DNA of 33,392 nt from Hyphochytrium catenoides (taxonomy: Eukaryota > Sar > Hyphochytriomycetes > Hyphochytriales > Hyphochytriaceae), in NCBI GenBank assembly GCA_900088475.1, contig FLMG01003956.1, positions 2,014-35,405 of the forward strand, in the 5' to 3' direction. The notes beneath the pieces were generated by a model, which worked only from the letters and a program-made list of their open reading frames with translations, ran no database searches and was not told the DNA's origin. This document shows, piece by piece, positions 9,935-21,322 of this stretch. Position numbers and translations under genes: made by a program. The stretch's first letter is position 1, and each line of letters starts with the position of its first letter.

Positions 9935-11099
9935 CTCTCTCCCTGTTTCTCTTTCTCTCTTTCCTTCTCTCTTTTTCTCTCTCTCTCTCTTTTCTCTCTG
10001 CTTCTCCCCTCCTAGCCAGCTCCTTTGGGCCCTGCGTGGCAATTTATCTTTTCGCAGAGTGATGTGCAGTGGCGTTGCTCCATAGAGTCTTCTTCCCTCA
10101 CTAGTTTCGCGACGCCGATGATTCACCCTCTTCCCGCCTACAGTTAACAGCGACATTGGCACACTCCGCGCGGATCAATGGGATCGCCTTTCTTTCTGAG
10201 AAGACGCTCGCGGCCGCTGGCGAGGACAGGAAGATTTACGTCTATGACAAAGAGGGAAGGTAAGGCACCTGAAAAAGGAGTGGAAAGTGAGATGGAGTGG
10301 GTGCGGAGCAAGGAAGAGAGAAATAGAGGGGAAGAGAGAACAGGTTTCGAAGTGAGATAAGACAAGTAAGAGCGAGTAGCAGACAGAGAGCGGAAGTAAT
10401 ATGTGTAGCGCGGAGAGGTGAACGATCAGCCAAAGAAGAACAAGTCGAGGAAAGTGAGGGCGCTAGGAGACATCTAGGGTAGAGAAGTCTGACGAAGAGT
10501 GCAGAGAGGAGAGCGAGAGATAGTGCAACTTCGCATAAAGCCAGCTACGGATTTCTGACTTGCCTCTCTTCGCAGGCTGTCCAAGACGATAGACACCAAA
10601 GGTGGCTCTCGGATCAAGGACCTGCACACGGTGGAGGAAGAAGGGAAGCACTTTATCGTCTCAGGCACGTCCACTGGTCTCATTCAGGTACAATATGAAC
10701 GGGGATTTACAGAATCGTTCAAAGAAGAGGGAGAAAGTGCTAACTTTGTCTATGGGGCAGGTCTGGGACCCGGCAGGTAGCGAAGACAGTGGCCCCTGCG
10801 GCAGCGTCCAGCTTACGGAAGGCTTGCGCCTGACAGCCCTCTGTTGCGGAGCGAGCAAACCGCAGGAACAGGAGAAAGGAGATAGGAAAGAAGAGAAAGA
10901 GCAGTCAACTGAAGAACAAAGGGATGAGGAAGAGGACGATGAACCAGAGGAGAAGGAGGATCTGTCCAAGCTCAAGCGCAAACAGAAGGCAGTGGTCACG
11001 GTAGAGGGAGATGGGAAAGACACTGCCCAGCAGAAAAAGAAGAGGCGGAAGAAGGGTGGGAAGAGGCACAACCCTAAGTACCGGCAGGGCGGGAAGTAA
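8448..11099 (+). CDS. WD40 protein of the MAK11/PAK1IP1 type (60S ribosome biogenesis)
   Basis: Seven exons join in phase: 8448-8647, 8848-9021, 9406-9570, 9726-9777, 10144-10259, 10576-10687 and 10761-11099, giving 385 residues, close to the length of human PAK1IP1. The start MRIVAGTYEGYLFGW matches the family N-terminus. WD repeats follow: VTGGNDETIRIYNL, LLSGSKDGTICIW, ALSVSKDRTLRMWNL, LAAAGEDRKIYVY and FIVSGTSTGLIQVWDP. The C-terminus is acidic (EEEDDEPEEKED) and then strongly basic (KKKRRKKGGKRHNPKYRQ), as expected for a nucleolar protein that contacts pre-rRNA. MAK11 in yeast acts in late nucleolar 60S assembly; that role here is inferred from homology. Introns are CT-rich. The gene converges on ftsZ with 175 bases between the stop codons. 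Confidence 0.93.
9852..10012. repeat. CT repeat in a WD40 intron
   Basis: Polypyrimidine run inside the intron 9778-10143 of the WD40 gene, on the sense strand. Confidence 0.85.
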
Positions 11100-11274
11100 A
11101 CACACAGAGAAGTTAATATTTATTGTTCCTTTCCCAAAAGAATCGACTCTCTTTTTTCTCTGTGTCGTCCATTCTCAGCTCTGAAAGCTTCCCAGAGCCA
11201 TCTAACTGTTCCTTCTCTCTTTTGGCATTGCCTAGCCGCTTCGTTGCCTCTTTTCTCTCTCTGTCGTTCTAACC

Positions 11275-14200
11275 CTAGGCGGTGCTGTCTTCCTCGATGC
11301 CTGTGGCCACAATAGATACACGGAACTTGCCGTTCATCCCAAGCTCGTAGGAGGAGCCAAATATAATGTTAGCCATAGGATCCTCGACCTCCTACACCAA
11401 GACAAGGCAGTAATTAAAAGAGGGTCGCAACTCGGACTGCCAGCGCTAGTAGTGAGTGGCGGGGAAAAGAAAGGGGAGCGAGAAAGAGAACGAGGGTATC
11501 AAACAGACATAGATAAAGATAGGAGAGGGGACAATCCTCAGCTGAAGAAGAGTCAGCCAAGGCTTCTGAGATGAGCGAGGCAGAGTCCCCACCATCTCGT
11601 CAAAGGAACAGAAGGCAGAGGCCACAGAAAGAAGTCAGAGTTGATGCGAGATAATCGACGTAGAGTAGTCTAGAGTTACCCTGGTAATGCGGTCTGCCGC
11701 GCGGTCCACCTCAAAAAGAGTCATGTCGGGACCACCAGTGATGTTAACAATCATGCCCTTTGCGCCCTGCAGCGTTTGAGTGAGAGAGAGAGAGAGACAG
11801 AGTGAGGGCGGACCATCAGGGGGAGGAGAGCGACAGGACGGAATGAGTGAGTAGGAGAAAGAGGTTCAACGAGCACAGTCCCATCACGTTGAAGATGAGG
11901 GTCTGCTCACCTTTATTGAAATATCCCCAAGAAGTGGATTGCTCAGGGCCAGTTCGGCTGCGGCAATCGCTCTGTTTGCAAGAGAAAGCGTAAGATGGAT
12001 TCTCCAAAGATCTCACACTCTCCCGTCTGACGCCCTCCGTTCTTCCCCACTGTCCTTCACTCTCTCTCGCTCACGCTCTCCATATCCTTTACTTTCTCTT
12101 CACCTTCCTTTTCTGTCTTCTCTCTCTTTGTACTATTCGCTCCAACTCTCTCTTGCGCTTCCGTTCTCTCTCTCTCTCTGTGCTCTCCTTTTTCTCTCTG
12201 TGCTGCGGTCACCATCTCACCACCTTCTCACTCCTCCGCAAAGGAGCATGTTGGAAAGGGTCTCTTCACTCTCTTCCACCGCACCGCGATCGACTTACCT
12301 ATTATCTCCCTCTGCTTCTCCACTACCCATCATTGCATTGCCACCGTTCACCATCACCTTATCGCAGGACATTGACCGAGAGATTGAAAGCGAGGCAACA
12401 GACAACAAATGTAAGCTGTATGGGCAACTGCTTATCTGTGACAGAGATATTTTCTGTTTGTGCTTGGTCTCTTACCGACTGGACGTCCGCAAAGTCAAGA
12501 TTGATGAGCCCGGGCTTCACCATAAGATCCGTCACGTTCTTCACTCCGGCCAGGAGAACATCATCCGCCATCCTTCGGGGCGTTCGCAGGTAATAACAGA
12601 CAAGAGAGTTCATCAGCTCTGACGGCTGCTTGTCAACGCGCAACAAGGAAGGTCTCAAAAGAGAGAGAGGGAGAAGAGACAGGGTCTATGTTGACATCAA
12701 GTAATGGACAGTCACCTAAAAGCATCCATATAGGCTGTGTCTTTGGTTGCGGAGAGGAAGAGGTTTTGGTTGGGGATGATAATCATTGTGTCTACTGACT
12801 CCCTCAGACACCGGATCCCTTCATTCGCAAGGTTCATACGGTGGGGACCCTCGAATCTGAAAGGCTGAACAAAGCAAATTTGAAAGACAGCGAAGGTAGA
12901 GCAGGCGGTGCGTAGAGGAAACGACAGGTCATGGTGAGCGGTTGAAGAGAGAAGAAAGAGGAAAGAGCTACAAAGCAGAAAGGAGGGTGAGCGCTAGAAG
13001 TAGGTAACTAACTGATAGGGGTGAACTAAGCGTTTTGGGACATGAAGAGGTCCGGCAGAGATGAAGTTGGCGATGAAGTTGGAAAGAGGAGCAGAGTCGT
13101 TGGCGCCTTCTTGGACGGCAGCGACAAAAGAATGCGGCACCTTGGTCACGACACCGACGGTGAGCATATCTGAGTCCATACAAGCTCGAGCGATGACTGG
13201 GGCTGCCCCTGTACCAGTCCCGCCGCCCATGCCCGCGGTGATGAAGACCTGGCACCAAAGGAAAGCGAGAGAAAGAAAGAGAGAGTAGAGTGTCCACATT
13301 TAAAAAGAGTGAGAGACAAAACGAGGGAATGCAAGTATATAGGTAGCGCGACAAAGAGTGACAGAAGACCTGGGATTGGAAGATAGAAAAGAAAGAGAAG
13401 AGAAAGAAAGAACGATAGAGAGAGAGAGAAAGAAAACCGACATATAGAGGGAGGGAGAGATATGCATAGAGAGCAGGACAGGGGAGGAGGAAGGGAGTCA
13501 AAAGAGATACAAACGGCATTAAAAGGGTAAAGTGTGAGAGAGAGAAAAGAGCAAAGCAGGTCATACAAGGAAAGGAAAGAAGGCTCAAACCTTACCATGT
13601 CGACGTCACCGATGGTGTCCAAGATTTCTTCCTGAGACTCCAAAGCCGCTTCTCGCCTGTTATTCACTCACGTCAATCTCTGCGCAAGGGCACAGCAGGA
13701 CGGGTATGGCTCCTAATCACTTGGAGAAGTATAGTATACCACCATTGTCTTCCGTCTGATGCTCTCTCTCCTCTTGCCAACCTACAACTCACCCTATCTG
13801 GGGCTTGGCACCTGCCCCTAAGCCACCAGTCTGTCCCCTTCCCATCTGTACTCTATTGTCAGCGAGCGTGGCATTGAGGTGCTGCGAGTCAGTATTGCAC
13901 ACGACGAACTTGACGCCTTCCAGACCTCGGGCTATCATATTGTTCACTGGTAACACGTGCGAAATCGTCACCAGGCTATTAAAGCAGGTAAGAATGATAG
14001 CTGAGTGCCTAAGTAGGACAACACCACGGACGTGCTGATCCTGAACGGACATGAAGGAGAAGGGAGTGAGAAAGAGAGGCCCGGTACCTGCATTACCCCC
14101 TGCTCCTCCTACTCCGACAACCACAATCTTCGGTGCAAAGATTTCAATGTGATAGTGTTCTTGATGTCGGGGCAGCGGGTACGATGAATTTGGCATCTTG

Positions 14201-14557
14201 AACTCTTCAGGCTGTGGAGTGGCCGCTGCGCTGCTGGCGGCCGCGGGCTCTGAGGGAGAAATAGGAGAACTTGGTGGAGCCTTCTCTAAGGATGGTACAT
14301 CCACTATTGTCTGAAGTCTCTCTTTTTCCTTCTGCTTCATGCCCTACTTTCATCCCAATATCAGAGGAGGGATACCATCGCACCTGTTAAGAAAGGTAAC
14401 TGACCTTTTGGAGAACTGAAGCAGCGGTTTTGGTTGCCGAGGCTGCGGCTTCTGCCTTCTGTCGAGTCTGTTGGAAGCCCGCCCTCCCCAGAGAGCCCCG
14501 AGAGGGCAAAGCCCGCAGGGGTTGCAGCAACGTGCTGACCTTAGTACGAGCCCACAT
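11275..14557 (-). CDS. ftsZ: Organelle-division GTPase FtsZ, mitochondrial type
   Basis: Eleven exons join in phase: 14557-14405, 14343-14088, 13946-13793, 13656-13596, 13248-13141, 12864-12716, 12572-12476, 12357-12299, 11971-11911, 11766-11680 and 11391-11275, giving 433 residues. Exon 1 (51 residues, starting [20 protein letters not shown]) is rich in Arg, Ser and Ala and lacks acidic residues near the start, like a mitochondrial presequence. The GTPase core begins near residue 120: GGAGGNA (130-136), the tubulin signature GGGTGTG (216-222), GVVTKPFRFEG, and the T7 loop NLDFAD (318-323) with both catalytic Asp. Wording such as GNAVNNMI and [16 protein letters not shown] is alpha-proteobacterial in style, which favours a mitochondrial over a plastid protein. 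The protein ends at [14 protein letters not shown], without the conserved C-terminal peptide that binds FtsA or ZipA in bacteria. It polymerises into the division ring inside the organelle. Confidence 0.95.
13262..13450. repeat. GA-rich tract in an ftsZ intron
   Basis: Several imperfect GA/GAAA runs in the intron 13249-13595 of ftsZ; on the sense strand these are CT runs. Confidence 0.7.
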
Positions 14558-15799
14558 GGTGCTTCCAGTCTCTAGAAAAGGTATACTGGGGCTTGTGAGT
14601 CTGCCGCCACCCTCTCAACGGCTATCTCTGTGACTGCTGGGCGAGCCTTGACCCACTTACGACTATAGAGTGCTTCTTGAAAGGAGGATTGGCTTCTTAC
14701 TAATTACCGAGAGGTCTGGTCAAGCTGCACGATCTCTTCCTCTCTCGTGCTGCTTCATCTGAGTCAAAGAGCGGTTCGTTGCCCTTGCCTTCGTGCCAGG
14801 TAGTTGTCCAAGCTATGAATGATGGGTCTCTGATCTCTGATTCTGCTGAAGCTCTGGGCTGCCTTCTTTGATGATGAGGGGAACTGTGTTCCTTTTGGCG
14901 GCAGATCTTTGATCTTTGGCGCTACCATTACGATAATCAATAGATATTACTTACAGTAATCATTTTATTCACTTTTCGTTAGCGGCCTCAGGTGTAACGC
15001 ACATTGGACCAGTGAACTGTGCGAGCGGGAGGCGTGAGATAAGAAGAGACATAGTGTACGATCGAGACGAAGAGTTAGTTCTTCTTCTCTCTCTCTCTCT
15101 CTGTCGTCTCCTATGAGCGGTCAATAGCTGTAAGGCTTGAAGGGTGGCTCTTCCTGGTTGTTCCGATGATGCTGTCGTCTCCTATTAGCGGTTAATAGCT
15201 GTTAGGCTTGGAGGGTGGCTCTTCCTGGTTGTTCCGATGATGGTGTCGTCTCCTATTAGCGGTCAATAGCTTTTAGGCTCGAAGGATGGCGCTTCCTGGT
15301 TGTTCCAGTGATGCTGACACTCATTGACAGTGCATTCGTACCGCTGCTGGAGAGCGCTCCCTCTCTATTGCTGATGATACATGTTCTGGCTGCGCACCAT
15401 CGTCAATGAAGCAATCTATAGCAGAGATCTTGTGCAGATCCTTACTTATCATCAATGTCTCATGGTCTCAGGTAGCTGCACGGCGATCCCTTCGCTCTCA
15501 GAGGTCCTTGTAGCTTCTGAATGCGAAGCCAAGCCTGCCGCTCTTACTAAAGGTCTTTAGAGCCAACTTCACGCAGCCTATATTCTCATTCCAGGAATCG
15601 TTAGACTCCTTTAACACTCACTGACGGAGAGCGAGATACCTTAAATAGGTCGCACTCCTTTCTCAAGTTCTTAGTGTCATGAGAATAGTATTTACTAACC
15701 GTTGAAGCTCTAATTAGTCTCTATGATAAGTTCGCTCTTGCCTCTGTTGCCATCTCCGCCTGCTGTGCTACGTCTTGGAGTACTACCACTGCTGCTTGG
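14558..15799. other. Intergenic region between ftsZ and the membrane-protein gene
   Basis: Holds the ftsZ upstream region and the 3' flank of the next minus-strand gene. The tandem 71-base repeat at 15101-15314 lies in it. I found no splice-supported frame and no RNA gene that I could fold with confidence. Confidence 0.55.
15101..15314. repeat. Three tandem copies of a 71-base unit
   Basis: Units start at 15101, 15172 and 15243, exactly 71 bases apart. Each contains TGTCGTCTCCTAT, AGCGGT(C/T)AATAGCT, a GGCT(T/C)(G/A)(A/G)(A/G)GG(G/A)TGGC block and CTTCCTGGTTGTTCC. Copies differ by a few substitutions, and the third has one extra base near its end. The period is not a multiple of three, so it is not a coding repeat. 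A CT run directly precedes the first copy. Confidence 0.93.
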
Positions 15800-16954
15800 C
15801 TAAGACGGGTCTTCCCTATCGTGGCTGGACTTGTCACACATTTCGGGTGAGGGATTGGTCCTTGTGGCCGTATCACTCCCCGTCAGTCCGTGAACTCTGG
15901 TAGACTCGTTTCGTCTTAGGTCATTCCCAGGCTCGTCTTCTGGGTGGTCTTGCCTGGGAGTATCGTGGCTATCAACTAACTCCAAGTTGAATGGAACCGA
16001 GCGGTGTCCCTCTTTGTGATGATGTTTTTCAGGGCTAATGTGGTTTGTCATTGTGGTCGTTGTGCAGACATTGCTCTGTGTCCTAGCGAGAATAGGCACT
16101 TCAATGTCACTCAGGCCAGTGTAAGGCGCTTCCGATGACGGTGTGGCAGTAACATCTGCAGAAAGGTTGGATATGGACCTTGTCGAAGCATGCTCTTCAA
16201 TCCTTACTTCTTCTCTCTTGATGTCCTTTCTATCCGCGCTGCTCTGACTCTTTCTCGCAGCTGCTGCTCTTCGGCGCCTCCTTGCGAGTCTTCCTCCGCG
16301 ACAGACCTGACACCAGACACAGAGGCAGCCGACAAGGAGCACGGCCAGAACTCCAAGCACAATGATCAGAGCTAGCACGGCCCTGCTGATGCCCACATAT
16401 GCCGGACCATACACGCCAGGGTCGTCAGTGGGCGTCAAGGAAGTAGACGGCTGTCCATGTGGAAATAGCACATTCCGATCGTTGCAGCGCATGACAGGAC
16501 TGCTTTCTGGCGATGTGATAAGCTTCTCTACAAGGCATGCGCAGTACTCAATGGCGGGGGAAGTAGCAGTATTGGCAGAGGATGCAAAAGAGGCGCATGC
16601 TTTGCATCCGTGGGCCACAGGGTCATCGGAGCACCTATGAGCAGTGTTTGTCTGTTTGTATAGACATTGCACGACCTCGACCTCCTTCTCCTCTAGAGCG
16701 GAAGAAGATAAATTGCCCTTCATCCCTTCAGCAGGGAAGCTCTGCTTGTAGCAGTGACAGTAGGAAGATAAGAACGTGCTAGGAAGGCCTGTATAAACAT
16801 TCGACGATCCAGGTAGGCAATCTGAAGCGTTGGTGGAAGAAGTTCTTCTTGTTCCCACCCGCAATCCTGCCTTTTTGTCTAATCTGCGAGCAAGTAGCCG
16901 CCAGGAGGGCTGCCGGGCTTTGCTACTATTATCTTCTTCGCTGAACTCGCTCAT
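15800..16954 (-). CDS. Cys-rich single-pass membrane protein, function unknown
   Basis: A single open exon of 384 residues. The N-terminal half has many cysteines in two related modules (SSYCHCYKQ near residue 64 and IEYCACLVEK near 135) plus HGCKACASF, which suggests a disulphide-bonded extracellular domain. One membrane segment, LALIIVLGVLAVLLVGCLCVW, spans about residues 194-214. A basic stop-transfer run (RLARRRRRAAAARK) follows, and then a Ser/Thr-, Asp- and His-rich cytosolic tail of about 150 residues. No signal peptide is visible at the first ATG, so an upstream exon is likely. A Cys-bearing open segment at 17085-17213 is a candidate but cannot be joined with confidence. The topology resembles surface receptors, but no family is recognised. 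Confidence 0.7.
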   Translation of the reverse strand: MSEFSEEDNSSKARQPSWRLLARRLDKKAGLRVGTRRTSSTNASDCLPGSSNVYTGLPSTFLSSYCHCYKQSFPAEGMKGNLSSSALEEKEVEVVQCLYKQTNTAHRCSDDPVAHGCKACASFASSANTATSPAIEYCACLVEKLITSPESSPVMRCNDRNVLFPHGQPSTSLTPTDDPGVYGPAYVGISRAVLALIIVLGVLAVLLVGCLCVWCQVCRGGRLARRRRRAAAARKSQSSADRKDIKREEVRIEEHASTRSISNLSADVTATPSSEAPYTGLSDIEVPILARTQSNVCTTTTMTNHISPEKHHHKEGHRSVPFNLELVDSHDTPRQDHPEDEPGNDLRRNESTRVHGLTGSDTATRTNPSPEMCDKSSHDREDPS

Positions 16955-18645
16955 GGCAGGAGAAGACGAGGCAGCACGGACTTGCTTGAGAAGGAGAGGA
17001 GCTAATCTGTGGCAGACAACCTCTCTTGCTTCGCATGCACGACGACGAGGCTGTCAGCAATGAGTTGAGAGATTTGGTGATTACCTAGAGTTCCCGTCTT
17101 CCTTTCATGGCTTTACACGTTGTCTTCGCCAAGTGCTCCACATAATAGTTCTGGCAGTGAGGATTTCGTAGGATGAGAGAGCACCCTAGGGGCCGTCGCA
17201 GATCGCAACTCGTCTGTCGACTCTTCTGCTTTTTTAGGGGTGGTGGACTAGAACCTCAGTGGACCAGCAGCAGCAGCAGGAGAAAACAGAATGTTGCTTT
17301 ATAATGATCCTATGAAGACGATGCAGAAGCGTTCCTCTTCCTGTCCTCTTCTCACCCAGGTCCACCGTTGTTAAACTGGACGCCTAGCATGCCTCTTTCT
17401 TTCCTTCCTTCCTAAAAGATATTCTAATCTGTGTAGGATGATGCAGGTTGTGAGGCACAGGGACTCAATGAAGATAGAGTGATGAGCTTGGCTGCTGCTG
17501 CTGGTGCCGCTAAGGTCCAGCTGGAGATGTGACGAATCCGTCCATCCGAAGATCATCATTCTGGGCCGGGATGGGCAGCCTGAGTGCCAGCTGTCAGACG
17601 ATCAGAAGATTAGCAGAAGACTTCTTGGTCACTTTTGGCCTTTCACAGGACGCCCTCTCCCTAATTTTACCTATGAGAAACCCAGTTTTTGGTCTAAAAA
17701 GAAATCCATGACGTCGCTTGGGCCATCATTATCTCTCTATCACACTCTGTCTCGTCGTGCAAACCCTGATCTGTACCACAACAGGTTCCTCTCATGGTAG
17801 TCTGTCTGTCGTATGAGGGTTTTTCGACTAACTCCTCCATACTCTGCCTTGTGGGGTGGGGGCCAACCAGTTTCTGTCGCATTTGAAGGGTCCTAACAGT
17901 GTCCTAACAAGAGCTCATAGACATTCTGATTCCGCCCTAGACCCTCCTCTTTTTGTCGTATTTGAAGCCTGAGGGTACGACCTTGGTGGCTCAACTTCAT
18001 CCTCAGATCCTCCGAGACATCAATCAATCTGCTGTCAGCAGCAGCAGCGCAGCAAGAAGTGCACCATCTGGCTCAAAAGCAAGGAAAAACATCAGGTAGA
18101 CGCAAGGGTCAGCCAGTCCTATCTTCCCTGAAGCTCTCCAGGTGGCTGCATACTGCTGCAGCTTGATGAATGCCTCAGTCAGGGCAGTACACTCCAGTCT
18201 TCTTCCCTCTTCACCCTCCTCCTAGCTACACTGTCGGCTGGCTGGACAGACCTATTTGCAGCTGTTCTGAGCTGGCTCTCTCAAGGGCCGCTGCACCACC
18301 ATCATGCGAACGGTTGAACACAGGTGACATCCTTTCCCTTGATTGTTCAACACCATACCAAAGCTTCCCTTTGTTGCATCCATCATGCCATTATTATCAT
18401 GACACCACGCTGCCTAGTGGGAGTTTAGTCGTTCCGCTCCTCTTCTTTAAAATAAAGCTCCTTGCATGCCTGGAGACCTCGTTGTTTGGCAGCACACAAC
18501 GGAAGAGGAACACAACGCGGAGTTTTGCTCTGTTACTATTCATGCTGATACGAATGAACGAGCCTGCTGTCTGCGCAGACCAAGAAGAAGGGGTAAAGCC
18601 GACAACAAGAGAGAAAGAAGAGAAAAGGGCAAAAGAATTCCGTCC
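16955..18645. other. Intergenic region between membrane-protein and fungalysin genes
   Basis: No convincing gene. A minus-strand open segment at 17085-17213 encodes four cysteines (SCDLRRPLGC, PHCQNYYVEHLAKTTCKAMK) and might be an upstream exon of the Cys-rich membrane protein, but the intervening intron would be only about 35 bases. Short related strings GTCGCATTTGAAG and GTCGTATTTGAAG occur near 17877 and 17956. The rest shows nothing I can name. Confidence 0.4.
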
Positions 18646-21322
18646 TTAAGGCTCTGAGGCTTCGTTGCAAGCTGGGGGTACATCGAAGGCATTTTCAAAG
18701 CCGTCAGGTTTGGCAGACACACCCAGTCCACGCTTAGCAAAGCCCTTCCAGATGTCGCAGTGGTTGGCTCCGTTATTGTTTGCTTCATCAGCCTGCAAAA
18801 TGGCATCTCGCGCCTGTACGAGAGTTGGATTGCAGGGCTGGAGCTTCATCCCATCCATAACGAGCTGCATCATCAAAGTGTTGCCTTTCCCACTCTTTGC
18901 GTCGTCCTTATACTGAGGGGTGAAGCCCAGCTTGTCGATGAGGTTCCAGTACACCTCCAACAGCATCGCACACCAGACTTCTCCAATCTTATGCACCTTG
19001 TTATACTCCTTCAGATAGGAGTACGTGTGCGGGTTCACTTGCATGTCCGTCGTGTAGGGAAAGCGCCGAATGCCGAGAGGGTTCTCCGTCACATATACAC
19101 CCACAGCGAAGGAGCTCTGTCGTGTGTCTGTCTCCTTCGTCCTTAGCGCTGTGGCGTAAAAGTCTGACCATCCTTCACCCATTCCTCGGGACTGAAGGTT
19201 GCTTAGACAGTTAGGAGTGTCCGCTCCACCGGTGAGTCTGTTGGAGAGTCCGTGCGTGACCTCATGCACGATAATATCGTTCGACAGAGCGCCGTCTCGC
19301 ATAGGTTTGGTACTATCCCTGTTGATGATTTTCAGTGATTAGTTGGGGCAAATCGGGCAAAAGCTAGAAGCGAGAAGAATTGTGGAAGAGCAAAGAGTAG
19401 CAGTGTGGTGCAGGATCTAATGACGGAATCCCAAAGACCCAGGAGCCACTTCAATAGAAGCGTCAGTAGAGTCCTTTTAGGCGGTACCGTTGCAAGAAAC
19501 GCCAGACATTCTCAAGCAACGTGGTAGGACTGCAGACTCAGACAGAACGAGAGACGAAAGGGCGGGAAGAGGGTCAAGTTAAAAAGGACATCAGTACATA
19601 CCAGAGGAACATTGTCATTCGCGGAGACCGTCCGTCGACCGGTGTTCCAAAGACTGCGTTATTGAGAGCCGACTCATCCTGGCAAACTGCCAGCACTGGG
19701 TCATTCGCCTTGCCTCCACCACTGTTGGCATTCTGGAAGTTCCCAGCCTCTTCGGTGAAGCCGTAAGCGTAATAGATGTCATGCACAGCGTTGGTCATGT
19801 AGAACATGTTTGTCACTGCCACCTCCCTATTCGCCTGGGGCGCGGCGCTCTCATTGAAGGTGAAGTTGAAGTTATAGCCTTCAGCTCGCACTGCTTCATT
19901 CTTCAGCCAGTCCACGGCGTAGACATTGTTTCCTGTCGTCAGGCCTGCAGGTCCGGAGCCGTTATTATGCCAACCCTGTGGTGAGTATCGCAGGTCCTGA
20001 GGGTCCGTTAAGATGTTAAATGGGCCATCCGAAGGGTCCGCGAAGCCTAAAGGGATAACGTTATAGCTAACATCAGATACGCCAGGCGCCAATCTCCGCC
20101 TAAGATAGCTGTTCCCGCTGTTATAGGTCGTCTCTAGATCGTCATCAGGCGTCTCTACTAGGAGCTTTAACTGCTCAGTCCTCAACAGAGAGCGATAATG
20201 TCTGTCTCCACTGGGTAACTCCAGTTCAAACGTGTCCATTTGCAATTGTCCCGAGAGGGAGGAGCGTGGTACGTTGGACTCAGAGTTCCAGTCGGAAACA
20301 GCTATGATACGTCCTTCCTTATTGGCGCTGACGAAAACGTTGAGCCTTCAATGGAGGCGTAAAGGGAGGAAGGGTGTGGGACAGAATCATGAGTATCAAA
20401 CACCGACAATAATGGCTGCTTAGCCTCAGGTGCTGTTTAGAAACATGCAGGGCAAACGAGGAGCAGGATGTGGCCAGCAGAGAAATGGTAGCGGGAATGA
20501 AGAGGACCGCAGGGGCTAGCATAACAACGAGAAGGATTAGATCACAGAGGCAAAGCAGCTTTTCTTTCGCTGGGAGGCTTACCAGTTCTTTGGCATCTCA
20601 ACTTCCAGACTCCAGACGAGCTCAAGGGCATTGTCAGTGGCTTGGTAGAACTTCAGCTCCGCCTGCACCTCACGTCCTAGGGCGAAGGAAGCGCCCTTGA
20701 TGGTCCAATCAATCGGAACTCCTCTTACTTCCTTGGATCCTTTGACTCCCTCCAGCAGCAACTGCGACGTATCTATGCCAGCAGATCTCGCGAAGCTTTT
20801 CACGGCATCGACCGCAGAGATCTCTGGAACGATGTTCCCTGAACCCGTGCCGTCGCCGCTGACTGGCGTGTCGGCGTCTGCCACAGTGCTGGCATAGGTT
20901 AGGATGTTATTGTTCTTGTCAACAGTTACCTTGAGCCCCCCATTTTCCACCTGCAGGCCCTCCTTAGTCTGTGCCATGTAGATGTGATAAAGCCCGTTGT
21001 GTGCGTCTCTGAACTCTCGAATGGTCTCTACCGTGGGCGTTTCTGCGCCTCGGGCAGTGCCTTGAGCGAGCTTCTGCTGGATGAACTTCAGAGCAGACTC
21101 TGACTGGCTGGAGCCTCGGCCAGGCAGATGAAGGCCCGTTGTGAACTCTCCTTTCGGTTGCCAATAGGAGGGAGCAGTGAGAGACACCTTAACAGTCTCC
21201 TCAGCCGTAGCTGAACGGCCTGCAAGCCCTCCTGCTGTCACCAGCAAAGCGGCTAGCATGCTTACTCTCATTCCCTGCCTGTTGCATGCCATTCGGCCGC
21301 GAGGAGATGTTTTGCGGGCCAT
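18646..21322 (-). CDS. Fungalysin-type secreted zinc metallopeptidase (M36)
   Basis: Three long exons join in phase: 21322-20583, 20345-19602 and 19318-18646, giving 718 residues. A signal peptide is visible as MRVSMLAALLVTAGGLAG, preceded by 17 residues from an upstream in-frame ATG; the inner Met is the more natural start. The propeptide carries the FTP inhibitor fold (FIQQKLAQ, NGLYHIYMAQTKEGLQVENG). The catalytic domain has the zinc site HEVTH (513-517) and the third ligand in GEGWSDFYA (Glu543). Also seen are the family segments MFYMTNAVHDIYYAYGF and GLSNRLTGG. The length is near that of fungal fungalysins (about 600-650) plus an extension. It should be made as an inactive secreted precursor and act on extracellular proteins. 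With two introns in 2.1 kb it is much less interrupted than its neighbours. Confidence 0.94.

Noticed and set aside
9437-10162. 241-codon minus-strand ORF rich in Arg and Glu
   Set aside because: It is antisense to WD40 exons and an intron CT repeat, with no independent evidence.
15101-15314. CRISPR-like array
   Set aside because: The repeats are directly adjacent with no unique spacers, and the genome is eukaryotic.
17050-17086. Very short intron joining the 17085-17213 Cys-rich segment to the membrane-protein ORF
   Set aside because: It would be about 35 bases, while the shortest supported intron in the window is about 60, and the joined codon is a stop.
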